Shown: positions 22,385 through 32,577 of the stretch, piece by piece
Position numbering within the stretch: the stretch's first letter is position 1
Layout: the number at the start of each line of letters is the position of its first letter
Source: Sporolactobacillus shoreae
GTDB lineage: Bacteria; Bacillota; Bacilli; Bacillales; Sporolactobacillaceae
NCBI RefSeq assembly: GCF_004684935.1
Contig: NZ_SRJD01000003.1
Coordinates: 62,001-126,000, forward strand
Direction: 5' to 3'
DNA length: 64,000 bases
Made by a program: the position numbers and the translations under genes
The notes under the pieces: model-generated
What the model saw: the letters and a program-made list of their open reading frames with translations, nothing else
Databases searched by the model: none
Told to the model about the DNA's origin: nothing

Positions 22385-23047
22385 TTATTTTACAGCAACT
22401 TTCCGTGACCAAATGCGATAACAAATAACCAGAACCGCAGCTCCCAGAATGATGATTCCCAGAACAAGTAAAGCGGCGTGGAGGAAGAAGGTTTCCGGCA
22501 GAATCGTGATGACGGGATCCGTCGCGGCGTTAAAGATCCAGTAATTATTTCTGAAAAAGATTTTGTGAAAGATAATAAAAGAATCATTAAAATCCAGCGC
22601 AAAAGCGATCAACGGGATAACTGTAAAAAGAGCTAAAGCAATGGCCGCGGTTTTTAAGAAATAAAAGTCTCTGTGTTTGATCTTGATCCAAAAACCGGCA
22701 ATATTGATCAGCACTGTTGCGATGAGCAGGATGTCGATAAAAGTGAAAATTCTTTTGACGTCTTCAAAGTGAATGCGTCCGTGAACGGAATAGGCTAAAG
22801 AAGGCAGATGGAACGGCTGTGGCATCGGGTTCAGCAGATACTGGATCATATAGTTGTAATTGTCGACGATCCGGGTGTAGCCCAGGCCGGACTGCTTCAT
22901 AATGTCCAGAGAGCGCACATCAAAATAATAGAGTGGCGTGAACAGCAGGGTCAGCTCGACAGCCAGACAGATGATAAAAAAAGCCAGAGAGAGCGAGAGC
23001 ACAAGCTGGAAAAAACGGTAACGTGAAAAGATCAATTGGACACACAT
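22385..23047 (-). CDS. TIGR01906/DUF1461-family integral membrane protein
   Basis: A 220-residue protein with about five membrane segments. The order is a first segment (LVLSLSLAFFIICLAVELTL), an external loop with VRSLDIMKQSGLGYTRIVDN and NYNYMIQYLLNP, SLAYSVHGRIHFEDVKRIFT and a C-terminal segment followed by a basic tail. The NY.YMIQYL and H..DVK blocks are typical of DUF1461, seen in Firmicutes and of unknown function. The start is uncertain: the ATG has no spaced ribosome site. Confidence 0.75.
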   Translation of the reverse strand: MCVQLIFSRYRFFQLVLSLSLAFFIICLAVELTLLFTPLYYFDVRSLDIMKQSGLGYTRIVDNYNYMIQYLLNPMPQPFHLPSLAYSVHGRIHFEDVKRIFTFIDILLIATVLINIAGFWIKIKHRDFYFLKTAAIALALFTVIPLIAFALDFNDSFIIFHKIFFRNNYWIFNAATDPVITILPETFFLHAALLVLGIIILGAAVLVICYRIWSRKVAVK

Positions 23048-23235
23048 CCTAAGCAGTTGTTGTTATGATCGTCAAAGAACCATTCAGGTACAAGTATAAA
23101 CAGAAGCTCTGCAAAAAGGAAATGAATCGGAGTGGTTCGATCGGATTGCGTGCAAGGAGAAGGCGGACACGTTTATAATAAATTGGAAAAGGTTTTCCTT
23201 TCGAACTGCATTTTTATTGATTGGAGCGATGGTTC

Positions 23236-24399
23236 TTGGATAATTTCACATTTCATAATCCGACGAAACTCATTTTTGGCAAGGGACAGCTGGAGCAATT
23301 AAAAAATGAGATTCCGAAATACGGTAGAAGGGTGCTGCTTGTCTATGGCGGCGGCAGCATTAAGCGGACTGGTCTCTATGATCAGGTCAAAGAGATTCTG
23401 AGTGGCCTTCACGCTGAGGTTTCTGAACTGTCCGGTGTGGAGCCGAACCCGCGGCTGACGACGGTGAAACGCGGCATTGACATTTGCGCGACGGAAGATA
23501 TACAGTTTCTGCTCGCTGTCGGGGGCGGCAGCGTGATCGACTGTACGAAGGCGATTGCTGTCGGTGCAAAATTTGAGGGTGACCCGTGGGAATTTGTAAC
23601 CAGTAAAAAGCAGGTACACGATGCCCTTCCGTTCGGTACGGTGCTGACGCTTGCGGCGACCGGGTCGGAAATGAATTCTAACTCGGTGATCACGAACTGG
23701 GATACTCATGAAAAGTATGGCTGGAGCTGCGCGTATTCTTATCCGGCCTTCTCTATTCTCGATCCCGCATTTACATTCTCTGTGCCGAAAAACCAGACGA
23801 TCTACGGCATGGTTGATATGATGGCTCACGTTTTTGAACATTATTTCCATCAGGCAGAGCACACACCGCTTCAGGACAGACTGTGCGAGTCGATCCTGCA
23901 AACTGTAATTGAGACGGCACCAAAGCTTGTAGATGACCTGGAAAACTACGACCTGCGCGAAACCATCCTTTATTGCGGTACAATGGCTTTGAATGGTGTG
24001 GTTTCCATGGGATTTGCCGGGGACTGGGCGTCACATAACATCGAGCATGCCGTGTCGGCCGTTTATGATATTCCGCATGGCGGCGGACTCGCGATCCTCT
24101 TCCCGAACTGGATGAAGCATAACCTGGATGTGAACGTATCACGGTTCAAACAGCTTGCGGTTCGTGTATTCGGGGTTGATCCGGCGGGCAAATCGGATCG
24201 CGACACGGCTCTTGAAGGCATTGAGGCATTGCGCCGCTTCTGGAACAGTATCGGCGCACCCAGCCGCCTCGCAGACTATGATATTGATGACAGCAAAATT
24301 GATCTGATCGCTGACCGGGCTATGGCAAGAGGCGAATTCGGTCAGTTTAAACGACTGAACAGGGAAGATACACTGGCTATCCTTCGCGCATCACTTTAA
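23236..24399 (+). CDS. yugJ: Iron-containing NADH-dependent alcohol (butanol) dehydrogenase, YugJ/BdhA type
   Basis: A 387-residue group III alcohol dehydrogenase. N-terminal Rossmann-type domain starting [20 protein letters not shown] with [17 protein letters not shown]; the cofactor loop [14 protein letters not shown]; metal ligands in a D..AH..E..F block ([14 protein letters not shown]) and later His in [11 protein letters not shown] and [11 protein letters not shown]. The TTG at 23236 is preferred because GGAG lies nine bases upstream and the alignment begins there, as in YugJ/YugK. It reduces aldehydes to alcohols with NAD(P)H in fermentation. Confidence 0.93.
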   Translation: MDNFTFHNPTKLIFGKGQLEQLKNEIPKYGRRVLLVYGGGSIKRTGLYDQVKEILSGLHAEVSELSGVEPNPRLTTVKRGIDICATEDIQFLLAVGGGSVIDCTKAIAVGAKFEGDPWEFVTSKKQVHDALPFGTVLTLAATGSEMNSNSVITNWDTHEKYGWSCAYSYPAFSILDPAFTFSVPKNQTIYGMVDMMAHVFEHYFHQAEHTPLQDRLCESILQTVIETAPKLVDDLENYDLRETILYCGTMALNGVVSMGFAGDWASHNIEHAVSAVYDIPHGGGLAILFPNWMKHNLDVNVSRFKQLAVRVFGVDPAGKSDRDTALEGIEALRRFWNSIGAPSRLADYDIDDSKIDLIADRAMARGEFGQFKRLNREDTLAILRASL

Positions 24400-24420
24400 T
24401 TCAAAACTGAATCCAAAAAA

Positions 24421-24453
24421 AGGCCGTCCCATTTTACCTGGGATGGCCTTTTT
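24421..24453 (+). terminator. Terminator of the alcohol dehydrogenase gene
   Basis: AGGCCGTCCCA pairs with TGGGATGGCCT around TTTTACC, followed by TTTT. Confidence 0.9.
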
Positions 24454-24552
24454 AGATTCGGAGCCAGCGAGTGGGGATGAAAATGTTAGAAAACAGGATA
24501 CTAACGGTTAGCTGTTCGCAAGAACAAATCTGCATACTAAGGAAGAAAGCCT

Positions 24553-25047
24553 ATGCACGCCATCGTTAAAAATCTTGACTTGTCATCCAAAGGGATTTGG
24601 TTTCCGATCACTGTCGCCTGCGTTCTCGTCCTGTTTGTTCTGGTTATGAAAAAAAGGAATCTGTCTTGGAAAGAAGTTTACATCACTTACGGTGTGGTTG
24701 GCTTTGCCGCATGGTTTATCGATACGTTAACGGGTGTCTTTCTTGATTTGTATGATGTCGGAAAACCGAGCATCGGATTGGCAGACTTTATTGCTTTTGG
24801 CTTTATCCCCTCATCACTGGCGGTCATTTATCTGAACATCAGGACTGACAAGAACAAATGGATGATGATCGCTCTTTTCACGGTGATTTCGCTTCTTATT
24901 TATTGGGTCAGCGAGTGGGTAGGTTATTTTAAGGACAAAGGTTGGAACAGCATCTATTCACTGATCGCGTTTGTTGTCGTTTATGCGCTCCTGTTGCCGC
25001 TGCACAAAAAAATCATACGTTATCCGGACCGAAAACACAGAAAATGA
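24553..25047 (+). CDS. CBO0543-family membrane protein
   Basis: A 164-residue protein with about five hydrophobic segments. Blocks FAAWFIDTLTGVFLDLYDVG, DFIAFGFIPSSLAVIYLN and LLIYWVSEWVGYFK resemble the CBO0543 family of spore-forming Firmicutes, whose role is unknown. AAGGAAG lies about eight bases before the ATG. It ends nine bases before the convergent yolD-like gene. Confidence 0.72.
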   Translation: MHAIVKNLDLSSKGIWFPITVACVLVLFVLVMKKRNLSWKEVYITYGVVGFAAWFIDTLTGVFLDLYDVGKPSIGLADFIAFGFIPSSLAVIYLNIRTDKNKWMMIALFTVISLLIYWVSEWVGYFKDKGWNSIYSLIAFVVVYALLLPLHKKIIRYPDRKHRK

Positions 25048-25056
25048 TTTTTTCTT

Positions 25057-25404
25057 CTATTGAATGCTTGCGTTGACAATATCACGGAATGCGATTTTCC
25101 ACGAGAGACCAAACGGGTCGTGAATCTGCAGATGGCGGTCAGGACTGCCCTGAAGAGATATGCGGCCTGTCATGGTTTCAATAAAGCCGTCCCTGTAGTA
25201 ACGGATAGTGACCGGACACGCTTCAGCCACAGCCTCGCTGATGATTCGGCCGATTTCTTCCCATTCCTGTTCGTCCAGCACCGGCCGTTCAACTTTTTCA
25301 TCATCTCTAAAGTGGTCCCGCAGCGTTTGCACATGTTCCGGTAGCATCATCCGGCTGGATTCCCAGCGCATGTTCGAACCCTTTGTCAATTTGTTGCCTT
25401 TCAT
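25057..25404 (-). CDS. YolD-like protein
   Basis: A 115-residue protein with N-terminal MRWESSRMMLPEHVQTLRDH, an acidic middle and the beta-rich end HDPFGLSWKIAFRDIVNASI. This is the YolD-like layout. YolD genes are regularly paired with Y-family polymerases, as here: its ATG overlaps the uvrX stop by four bases (ATGA), and GGAGGACATTATAA precedes it. The function is unknown, perhaps modulating the polymerase. Confidence 0.88.
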   Translation of the reverse strand: MKGNKLTKGSNMRWESSRMMLPEHVQTLRDHFRDDEKVERPVLDEQEWEEIGRIISEAVAEACPVTIRYYRDGFIETMTGRISLQGSPDRHLQIHDPFGLSWKIAFRDIVNASIQ

Positions 25405-26627
25405 TTATAATGTCCTCCGATCTTTGCCGCGCGCACTCTGAGCTGACTGGATGGCATGAGTGACGGGCCGCGAAAAATGGCCGTTTTTCCATACTTCCGA
25501 TAAATGGCGTCAACGGCGTCACTCAATTTTTCTTTTTCCTCAAGCCGTCCGAACAGATCGAGCTGGCAGTTGTCCCGGGTCTGCAGTGCTGACAGGGTTA
25601 TTGCGGCGCTGCGCACGGGAAGCCGGTCCCAGTTTTCCATAAACAGGCGGTCGGCTGCCCGGTAGATATCCAGACCAAAGCTGGTGGCAAAAGGCAGCGT
25701 GGTTTGCCGGTAAAATCCTGTGTGACGATCGAAGCTCCCGGATATGCCGACAGATACGACATGACCCATGTATTTTTTTACCCGCGCCCGGTAGGCGACT
25801 TCTTCGCTGAGCTCAAGCAAAATCACGCGGATGTCTGTGATTTCTGAATAATCATAAGGCAGCGTCATGTGATGGCCGATCGCCTTCTGTGCCCTGAATG
25901 TTCCCGCGGAAACCGGAGAGGTGTCCATGCCGTGTGCAGTCATCCACAGCAGCTCACCGTTCACACCCCATCTTTTACGCAGCAGGCCGAGCGGATAGTG
26001 GACCAGATGATCGATTTTCCGAATGCCCATGCCGATTAGATTCCGTTCCATCCGGTGCCCCACACCAAACAATTCGCCGACAGGGAGAGGCCACAGGTAT
26101 TGCTTGATATTCCTGCGGGTTAATTCAAAAATGCCTTCATTATTTGTTTTTCCGAAATGATCGCAGGCCATTTTTGCGAGTACTTTATTCGGGCCAATAC
26201 CAATCCGGGCGTAAATGCGGACTTGGTCCAGCAGCGTGTCCTGAATGCAGCGAGCGAGTTCATACGGCGACGAAAAAAAGTGCAGGCTTCCGGTCACATC
26301 AATGAACTGTTCGTCAACGGAATAAGGCTCAACCAGATCCGTAAACCGTTCCAGAATACGCGTGATCCGGACAGACATATCAATGTAGTGCTGCATTCTT
26401 GGCCTGCGGATAACAGCTTCCGGACACTTGATCAGTGCCTGACCAAGCGGCTCCGCGGTGATCACGCCGCGGTCTTTGGCCAATGGACAGGCCGCCAGCA
26501 CGATACCGCTCCGCTGTTCGGGATCACCGGCGACAATCACCGGTTTATTTCTGAGCTCCGGATGATCCGCTTTTTCACAGGAAGCATAAAAGGTCTGCAT
26601 ATCGACGAGAAAAACCACGCGATCCAC
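25401..26627 (-). CDS. uvrX: Y-family DNA polymerase, UvrX/YqjW type
   Basis: A 408-residue translesion polymerase. The palm motif VVFLVDMQTFYASCEK holds the first metal Asp; the second acidic block is YSVDEQFIDVTG near residue 100; RIGIGPNKVLAKMACDHFGK forms the finger/thumb region and LFGVGHRMERNL the helix-hairpin-helix. The little-finger domain runs from about 240. The GTG start has AGGGGG nine bases upstream. It is followed by yolD, and two LexA-type boxes lie in its promoter region, so it is predicted SOS-induced as in B. subtilis. Confidence 0.93.
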   Translation of the reverse strand: MDRVVFLVDMQTFYASCEKADHPELRNKPVIVAGDPEQRSGIVLAACPLAKDRGVITAEPLGQALIKCPEAVIRRPRMQHYIDMSVRITRILERFTDLVEPYSVDEQFIDVTGSLHFFSSPYELARCIQDTLLDQVRIYARIGIGPNKVLAKMACDHFGKTNNEGIFELTRRNIKQYLWPLPVGELFGVGHRMERNLIGMGIRKIDHLVHYPLGLLRKRWGVNGELLWMTAHGMDTSPVSAGTFRAQKAIGHHMTLPYDYSEITDIRVILLELSEEVAYRARVKKYMGHVVSVGISGSFDRHTGFYRQTTLPFATSFGLDIYRAADRLFMENWDRLPVRSAAITLSALQTRDNCQLDLFGRLEEKEKLSDAVDAIYRKYGKTAIFRGPSLMPSSQLRVRAAKIGGHYK

Positions 26628-26650
26628 TTTACATCCCCCTTTTTCAATTT

Positions 26651-26730
26651 GGCTATGTTAAAACTCAATGTTGATTTTGCTATTTTGTTAATGGAGCGGA
26701 AGGGTGAAACTCCAGCGGGAACAGCGAGCC
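26651..26730. repeat. Dispersed repeat copy C
   Basis: Starts GGCTATGTTAAAACTCAATG and contains GTTAATGGAGCGGAAGG and GGGAACAGCGAGCCTAAA. The left end matches copy D (GGCTATGTTTAAATTCAATG) and the interior matches copy B. The right end lacks the clear inverted terminus of copies A and D. It lies between uvrX and its promoter, within the mRNA leader. Confidence 0.6.
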
Positions 26731-26744
26731 TAAAACTTAGTTTT

Positions 26745-26772
26745 ATTATACACGAATATGTGTTCCTGTATA
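26745..26772 (-). promoter_or_regulatory. Promoter of uvrX-yolD
   Basis: On the minus strand TATACA, a 16-base spacer and TATAAT. The spacer contains a LexA-type box, so repressor binding would occlude the promoter. Confidence 0.6.
26753..26766 (-). promoter_or_regulatory. LexA box 1
   Basis: CGAATATGTGTTCC (plus-strand reading) against the Bacillus SOS consensus CGAACRNRYGTTYC: one mismatch. It lies between the -35 and -10 of the uvrX promoter. Confidence 0.7.
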
Positions 26773-26782
26773 CAGGAAAGTA

Positions 26783-26796
26783 AAAACATACGTTCC
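26783..26796 (-). promoter_or_regulatory. LexA box 2
   Basis: AAAACATACGTTCC (plus-strand reading), two mismatches to CGAACRNRYGTTYC, 16 bases upstream of box 1. A tandem arrangement would tighten repression. Confidence 0.6.
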
Positions 26797-26921
26797 CTTT
26801 TTCGCGCTTCTTTTAATCGTATATTTCTTTTCTGATCGGCAGCAAGTCGGCTATAATAAAGAAAAAATACATAGTGTCTGTTTGTGAAAATCACTGAGAC
26901 ACATAGGGGATGATGGATCAG

Positions 26922-28166
26922 ATGGAAAATTTCGAGGAAGAACTGAAAAAATTTGCTCGGCTTGCGGTGAGGACGGGTGTCAATCTGCAGAAAGGACAGG
27001 GGCTTGTCATATCAGCACCGATTGAGACGAGCGATTTTGTGCATTTGATTGCGGAAGAGGCGTACAGGGCGGGTGCCAGAGATGTCGAAATCCATTGGCA
27101 GGACGATGCGATTTCTCTTCTCAGGTTTCAGCATGCGCCGCTTGAAGCGCTGGAACATGTGCCGGCATGGAAATTTTATGCAAGAAATCAGTCCGTGAAG
27201 GACAATTATGCTGTTCTGAGTATCTACGGGCCGAATCCCGATCTTCTGGAGGAAGTGGACGGCGCCCGCGTGGCGGCCTATATGAAATCCGCCGGCAAGC
27301 AATCCGCCCCGTTCCGCGAACAGCTGATGAACGACCGGATCCAGTGGTCCATTGTCGCTTATCCGACAGCCGCCTGGTCGAAAAAGGTATTTCCAGATAA
27401 ACCGGTTGCGGAAGCTCAGGAGCTGCTCATGAAAGAGGTCCTGAGGATCAGTCGTGTAACAAAGGACGAAGATCCGGTGGCTGTGTGGGCAAGCCACAAT
27501 AAGCGGCTGCATACAGCCAGGGATTTTTTAAATGCGCAGAAATTCCGTCAGCTGATTTATCGCGCGGAGGGTACTGATCTGACAATTGATCTGCCTGAAG
27601 GGCACATTTGGTGCGGAGGTTCCGGCCCTTCTGAGTCAGGTACAGACTTTAATGCGAACATTCCGACTGAGGAAGTGTTCACGATGCCGGATAAAAAAGG
27701 TGTGAACGGGACCATCTCCAGCACGATGCCGCTGAACAGCAACGGTCAGATTATCGATCATTTTTCATTGACATTTAAGGATGGAGAGGTCGTGGATTTC
27801 AAAGCAGAAAAAGGGGAAGAGGCGCTGAAGCATCTTCTGGAAAGCGACGATGGTTCCCGCAGACTCGGTGAGGTCGCGCTTGTGCCGCATCATTCACCGG
27901 TTTCAGAATCCGGTCTGGTCTTTTACAATACGTTGTTTGACGAGAATGCTTCCTGCCATCTGGCACTTGGCAAAGCTTATCCGACCTGTATCGAGGGCGG
28001 GGACGGCATGGATAAGAAACAGCTTGATCAGGCGGGCGTCAATGACAGCATAGTACACGAAGATTTCATGGTCGGATCAGCCGGGCTGGACATTGATGGA
28101 GTGAAGGCGGATGGAACGCGGGTACCTGTATTTCGCCTGGGCGCCTGGGCTTTTGATTTCAAGTAA
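26922..28166 (+). CDS. ampS: M29-family aminopeptidase (AmpS/PepS type)
   Basis: About 414 residues. The thermophilic-aminopeptidase layout is clear: MENFEEELKKFARLAVRTGV, LQKGQGLVISAPIETSDFVH, AGARDVEIHW, the metal-binding region PTEEVFTMPDKKGVNGTI, GEVALVPHHSPVSESGLVFY and HLALGKAYPTCIEGG. These enzymes use two metal ions to remove N-terminal residues from peptides. The ATG at 26922 is 12 bases from AGGGG; the ATGs at 26910 and 26913 are too close. The gene sits alone between uvrX and ysoA. Confidence 0.92.
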   Translation: MENFEEELKKFARLAVRTGVNLQKGQGLVISAPIETSDFVHLIAEEAYRAGARDVEIHWQDDAISLLRFQHAPLEALEHVPAWKFYARNQSVKDNYAVLSIYGPNPDLLEEVDGARVAAYMKSAGKQSAPFREQLMNDRIQWSIVAYPTAAWSKKVFPDKPVAEAQELLMKEVLRISRVTKDEDPVAVWASHNKRLHTARDFLNAQKFRQLIYRAEGTDLTIDLPEGHIWCGGSGPSESGTDFNANIPTEEVFTMPDKKGVNGTISSTMPLNSNGQIIDHFSLTFKDGEVVDFKAEKGEEALKHLLESDDGSRRLGEVALVPHHSPVSESGLVFYNTLFDENASCHLALGKAYPTCIEGGDGMDKKQLDQAGVNDSIVHEDFMVGSAGLDIDGVKADGTRVPVFRLGAWAFDFK

Positions 28167-28269
28167 CAGCACAATACGTCCCAACTGTACCCCACTATAT
28201 GGGCACGTTGCGGAGCGACAGGTAAACTGATATTCTAAAGGCAACGACACACGGACGGGACTGTGGAGG

Positions 28270-29307
28270 ATGAAAAAGAACGGAAAAAAGCCTGTGCCCG
28301 GCAATGACAATATCGTTCTGTTTCCGGATCTGGCAGCTAGGCTTCTCGACAAGGCAACGGCTCTTGTCTCGGAAAAGCAGTATCGTGAAGCCAGGGATCT
28401 TTTCGGGAAACTGCTTGAACTGGACAGCGGGGATATGAAGGGGTTATATGGCTGGGCCGTCTGTTCGGTCGAAATGGGCGATTATCCTCAGGCGGAAGAG
28501 GCCGCTCGGCTGCTGCTCTCGGGTAACACACCGTACTACTATGATGTCTTTCGCCTTTACCTGACGATATTGATCGAAAAGAAGGATTATCGCGGAGCAC
28601 TGGGTGAGATCAGGCGGCTGGGCGGACACAAGGGCCTCCCTCCGGAATCGAAGGAATTTCTTCGCCAGATGAAGAATTTTTGTGAGATCCGGCTTAATGA
28701 GCTGACGCCGGGAGGGACGTCAGGTCGGGGGATGCAGTCCGCCGATGAAAAATCGGATCGGCAGATTGACTGGCGCAAACTTGCAGAGGCGGATCCCAGA
28801 GATCAGATGTTGCAGATCCGCAACATGACCGATCAGATGGGTAAGGAAAATCTCCCGGAAATCCGGCAGTTCCTCCTTGATGAAAAACAGAATCCGGAGA
28901 TCAAGACAATGCTGCTATGCGCGGTTAAAGAGAGCCGGATGGCGGATGAAATTGATGTGTGGAAATTTGGAAAAGTTTATCGTGTAACATTTGACCGCCA
29001 TTTTCTTCATAAGGAATTTGCTGATCAGATTGAAGAACAGATTCGGAAAGTTCTTGATTCAGAAGATCCGACGCTGGCATCGCTGGCGGTTGAAACAGAA
29101 CGCTTTTTTACCATGACTGTGTATCCGAGACCATTTGACCCCCCGTCTGCACGTGTATGGGCAGCTGTTTTTTCCATTCAGGCCGCACAGGCTGGTGATA
29201 TGGACGGAAAGACAGAGGCAATGCTTGAACTTTTCAGTGTTTCTGAAAGTGAGTTTCAGGATGCTTGCCGGATGGTTGAGAAAATAGGAGAGTACGGTGT
29301 ACGATAA
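28270..29307 (+). CDS. ysoA: YsoA-like TPR protein
   Basis: A 345-residue soluble helical protein. TPR-like repeats are visible near residues 25-110 (ARLLDKATALVSEKQYREAR, LYGWAVCSVEMGDYPQAEEA, FRLYLTILIEKKDYRGALGE). The C-terminal part contains the longer helical block LPEIRQFLLDEKQNPEIKTM. In B. subtilis ysoA is immediately upstream of tig, as here, which supports the name. It is probably a protein-protein interaction adaptor; the molecular role is unknown. Confidence 0.82.
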   Translation: MKKNGKKPVPGNDNIVLFPDLAARLLDKATALVSEKQYREARDLFGKLLELDSGDMKGLYGWAVCSVEMGDYPQAEEAARLLLSGNTPYYYDVFRLYLTILIEKKDYRGALGEIRRLGGHKGLPPESKEFLRQMKNFCEIRLNELTPGGTSGRGMQSADEKSDRQIDWRKLAEADPRDQMLQIRNMTDQMGKENLPEIRQFLLDEKQNPEIKTMLLCAVKESRMADEIDVWKFGKVYRVTFDRHFLHKEFADQIEEQIRKVLDSEDPTLASLAVETERFFTMTVYPRPFDPPSARVWAAVFSIQAAQAGDMDGKTEAMLELFSVSESEFQDACRMVEKIGEYGVR

Positions 29308-29520
29308 GGCAGATCAGTAATGATTTTTATAAAGCGCCCATAAATTGGTTCAAATCAGTTTTTTCAGCAAAGCTCTTATGTTATAATGACGGAGTTGCAT
29401 TATTTTAATGTGCGTGAAGAAGATGTTCGGACTGCAAAAGTGGCACGACGGATGTCCGTCCGCCATTAAGAAGCCTCTGGGCTGCAAAGTATTGAAGATA
29501 TATGTTGGAGGTAAGAATAA

Positions 29521-30849
29521 ATGACTGTAAAAGCAAGCTGGGAAAAGAAAGAAGGAAATGTCGGTACTCTGACTTTTGAGGTAGATGCCGACAGCTTTAA
29601 CCAGGCACTCGATAAGGCGTTCAGAAAAGTTGTTAAAAAAGTTAATGTGCCTGGATTCCGCAAGGGCCGTGTGCCGCGCGTTCTTTTTGAACAGCGCTTC
29701 GGAGTTGAAGCACTGTACGAAGATGCCATTGACTTTGTCCTGCCGGATGCTTATTCTGAAGCCATTGATCAGACAGGCATCGAACCCGTGGACAAGCCGC
29801 AGGTCGATGTGGAAGAGATCGGAAAGGGCAAGAGCCTTGTTCTTAAGGCCGATGTCACTGTAAAGCCGGAAGTCAAGCTCGGTGAATACAAGGGCCTTGA
29901 GGTTGAAGAAAAGAGCACTGAAGTGACGGATGCCGATGTCGATCACGAAATCAAGCATCTTCAGGAACGCTATGCTGAACTGGTCGTCAAAGAAGACGGT
30001 GAAATTGAAAAGGGCGATACAGCGGTCATCGACTTTGACGGCTATGTGGACGGCAAGCCGTTTGAAGGCGGAAAGTCGGAAAATTACTCGCTTGAAATCG
30101 GTTCGGGTTCATTTATTCCTGGCTTTGAAGATCAGTTGGTTGGTCTGAAAGCCGACGCTGAAAAAGATGTTGTTGTGACATTCCCTGAAGACTATCATGC
30201 CGAAGATCTGAAGGGCAAAGAAGCGACTTTTAAGGTTAAAGTTCATGAAATCAAGCAGAAACAGCTTCCTGAGCTTGATGACGAATTTGCCAAGGATGTC
30301 GATGAAGATGTTGACACATTTGCGGCGCTGAAGGAAAAGACAAAGAACCACCTGAAGGAGCACAAAGAAGCGGATGCGACGTCGAGCAAGCGCGAAAGTG
30401 TTGTGGAACAGGCTGCCGCAAATGCTGAAATTGATATTCCGGAAGTCATGATCACCAATGAGCAGGACAATATGGTCAAAGAATTCGAACAACGCCTGAA
30501 AGCCCAGGGCATGACGCTTGACATGTACAGCAAGCTGACCGGCTCAGATGAAAATGCGCTTCGTGATCAGATGAAAGAAGATGCCAAAACACGTGTCCGT
30601 TCGAATCTGACACTTGAAGCGATTGCGAAAGCGGAAAAAATTGAGCCTTCGGAAGAAGACGTTGAAGAAGAACTGAAGAAAATGTCTGAAACCTATAAGC
30701 TCAGTGTGGATCAGCTGAAGGCCGCTCTCGGAAGTACTGAACTGGTAAAAGGGGATCTCAGGCTGCGCCAGGCTGTGGACTTCCTGGTAGAAAACAGCAC
30801 ACCGAAGGCTGCAGAGTCTGAGGACAAGGCCGCTGAAGAAGAAAAATAA
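29521..30849 (+). CDS. tig: Trigger factor
   Basis: Ribosome-associated chaperone and prolyl isomerase, 442 residues. The N-terminal ribosome-binding domain (1-110) has the signature [11 protein letters not shown]; the FKBP-type PPIase domain follows (about 150-235: [35 protein letters not shown]); the C-terminal chaperone arms complete it. TTGGAGGTAAG precedes the ATG. It binds nascent chains at the exit tunnel. The order ysoA-tig-clpX is that of B. subtilis. A hairpin follows the stop. Confidence 0.97.
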   Translation: MTVKASWEKKEGNVGTLTFEVDADSFNQALDKAFRKVVKKVNVPGFRKGRVPRVLFEQRFGVEALYEDAIDFVLPDAYSEAIDQTGIEPVDKPQVDVEEIGKGKSLVLKADVTVKPEVKLGEYKGLEVEEKSTEVTDADVDHEIKHLQERYAELVVKEDGEIEKGDTAVIDFDGYVDGKPFEGGKSENYSLEIGSGSFIPGFEDQLVGLKADAEKDVVVTFPEDYHAEDLKGKEATFKVKVHEIKQKQLPELDDEFAKDVDEDVDTFAALKEKTKNHLKEHKEADATSSKRESVVEQAAANAEIDIPEVMITNEQDNMVKEFEQRLKAQGMTLDMYSKLTGSDENALRDQMKEDAKTRVRSNLTLEAIAKAEKIEPSEEDVEEELKKMSETYKLSVDQLKAALGSTELVKGDLRLRQAVDFLVENSTPKAAESEDKAAEEEK

Positions 30850-30880
30850 AATCGGCTGTGTGCTGAAATAAATGTTATAT

Positions 30881-30920
30881 GCGGGTGGACAGATGTAAAA
30901 GAAAGCATCTGTCCACCTGC
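30881..30920 (+). terminator. Terminator of tig
   Basis: GCGGGTGGACAGATG pairs with CATCTGTCCACCTGC around a 10-base loop, followed by a T-rich stretch (CATTATTTATTACTTTTT). Confidence 0.75.
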
Positions 30921-31069
30921 CATTATTTATTACTTTTTATGGCTTTACTTGTTACGATCATCCGGAACATTTTTTATTTAATAATACATATTTGCTTCGA
31001 CAAGGCATATAGCTTATCGGAAGACTTCTTTTATGTTACAATGCGTACATAAAGAAAACTAACTCACCG

Positions 31070-31180
31070 ATTGCCAAGCCTCGTAAGATGTCGGCGATAC
31101 AGCGGGATAGGCACTGCACGATGATCTGTCATGTTCGTGCCTGTTAAGGGGAAAGATAAAAGGTAAATCCGGCTGGCAAG
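31070..31180 (+). other. Structured 5' leader element of clpX
   Basis: ATTGCCAAGCC at 31070-31080 can pair with GGCTGGCAA at 31171-31179 (one bulge), closing a domain of about 110 bases. Inside, GCACGA..TCGTGC and AGGCAC/GTGCCT form a strong internal hairpin (31109-31142). No known riboswitch class is recognised. A promoter-like TTACAAT lies near 31036. It could regulate clpX at the RNA level. Confidence 0.4.
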
Positions 31181-31252
31181 GCCCGAGAGTTACCGAATGC
31201 TTCGCTCTTGTCTGGAGTATTGATGGACGATAGAATGAATAGGGGTGAAAAC

Positions 31253-32527
31253 ATGTTCAAATTTAACGAAGAAAAAGGACAGCTGAAATGCTCGTTCTGC
31301 GGAAAGACCCAGGATCAGGTTCGTAAGCTTGTCGCCGGACCAGGCGTCTACATTTGTGACGAATGCATTGAATTGTGCACGGAAATTGTAGAAGAGGAAC
31401 TGGGCACGGATGAAGAAGTTGAATTCAAGGATATTCCAAAACCACAGGAAATCTGCTCAATTCTGGAAGATTATGTAATCGGACAGAATGATGCTAAGAA
31501 GAATTTATCCGTTGCCGTTTATAACCATTATAAAAGAATCAATACGAAGCAAAAACCGGATGATGTTGAACTTTCTAAAAGCAACATTATGATGATTGGA
31601 CCGACAGGTAGTGGGAAAACCCTGCTCGCCCAGACGCTGGCGCGCATTCTGAATGTCCCGTTCGCCATTGCGGACGCGACATCGCTCACGGAAGCCGGTT
31701 ATGTCGGGGAAGATGTCGAGAATATTTTGCTTAAGCTGATTCAGGCAGCGGATTACGATGTGGAAAAGGCTGAAAAGGGCATTATTTACATCGACGAAAT
31801 TGATAAGATTGCCCGAAAGTCGGAAAATCCGTCGATTACAAGAGATGTTTCCGGTGAAGGTGTGCAGCAGGCATTGCTGAAGATTCTTGAAGGCACGGTT
31901 GCCAGCGTGCCGCCTCAGGGTGGACGCAAGCATCCGCATCAGGAATTCATTCAGATTGATACAACGAACATCCTGTTCATCTGCGGAGGCGCTTTTGATG
32001 GCATTGAGCAGATCATCAAACGCCGTTTGGGCAAAAAGGTGATCGGATTTGGCGCCGGTATGAAGAGTCAGGAAATGCAGCGTGACGACGCACTGAAAAA
32101 TGTGCTTCCGGAAGACCTGTTGAAATTTGGTCTGATTCCAGAATTTATCGGCCGTCTCCCTGTCATTACGACGCTGAAACAACTTGATGAGAACGCGCTC
32201 GTTGACATTCTGACCAAACCGAAAAACGCCTTGGTTAAGCAGTACAAAAAATTGCTTGAACTGGACGATGTTGATCTGGAATTCACGGATGATGCACTCC
32301 GCGCCATTGCCAAGCTGGCAATTGAACGCAAAACAGGTGCTCGCGGGCTGCGCTCCATTATCGAAAGCATGACTCTTGACCTCATGTATGAGATCCCTTC
32401 ACGTGATGATATTGAAAAATGTATCATCACAAAGGCAACTGTTGAGGGCAAGGAACGTCCGACTCTGCAAATGAGCGACGGCACAACGGTCATCAAGAAT
32501 GCTGAAACACCTAAGGAAAGTGCCTGA
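31253..32527 (+). CDS. clpX: ATP-dependent Clp protease ATPase subunit ClpX
   Basis: AAA+ unfoldase of 424 residues that feeds ClpP. N-terminal zinc-binding domain with CSFCGK and CDECIELC; Walker A GPTGSGKT near residue 119; Walker [14 protein letters not shown]; the ClpP-docking IGFGAGM loop near 265, and sensor 2 ARGLRS. The ATG at 31253 follows AGGGGTGAAAAC; the longer frame lacks such a site. Gene order tig-clpX-lonB is conserved, except for the inserted iron permease gene. Confidence 0.97.
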   Translation: MFKFNEEKGQLKCSFCGKTQDQVRKLVAGPGVYICDECIELCTEIVEEELGTDEEVEFKDIPKPQEICSILEDYVIGQNDAKKNLSVAVYNHYKRINTKQKPDDVELSKSNIMMIGPTGSGKTLLAQTLARILNVPFAIADATSLTEAGYVGEDVENILLKLIQAADYDVEKAEKGIIYIDEIDKIARKSENPSITRDVSGEGVQQALLKILEGTVASVPPQGGRKHPHQEFIQIDTTNILFICGGAFDGIEQIIKRRLGKKVIGFGAGMKSQEMQRDDALKNVLPEDLLKFGLIPEFIGRLPVITTLKQLDENALVDILTKPKNALVKQYKKLLELDDVDLEFTDDALRAIAKLAIERKTGARGLRSIIESMTLDLMYEIPSRDDIEKCIITKATVEGKERPTLQMSDGTTVIKNAETPKESA

Positions 32528-32577
32528 TCACAGGCGGAAAGAATTGAAAAATAGCCCGTTAATCGGGAATAAAAAAG

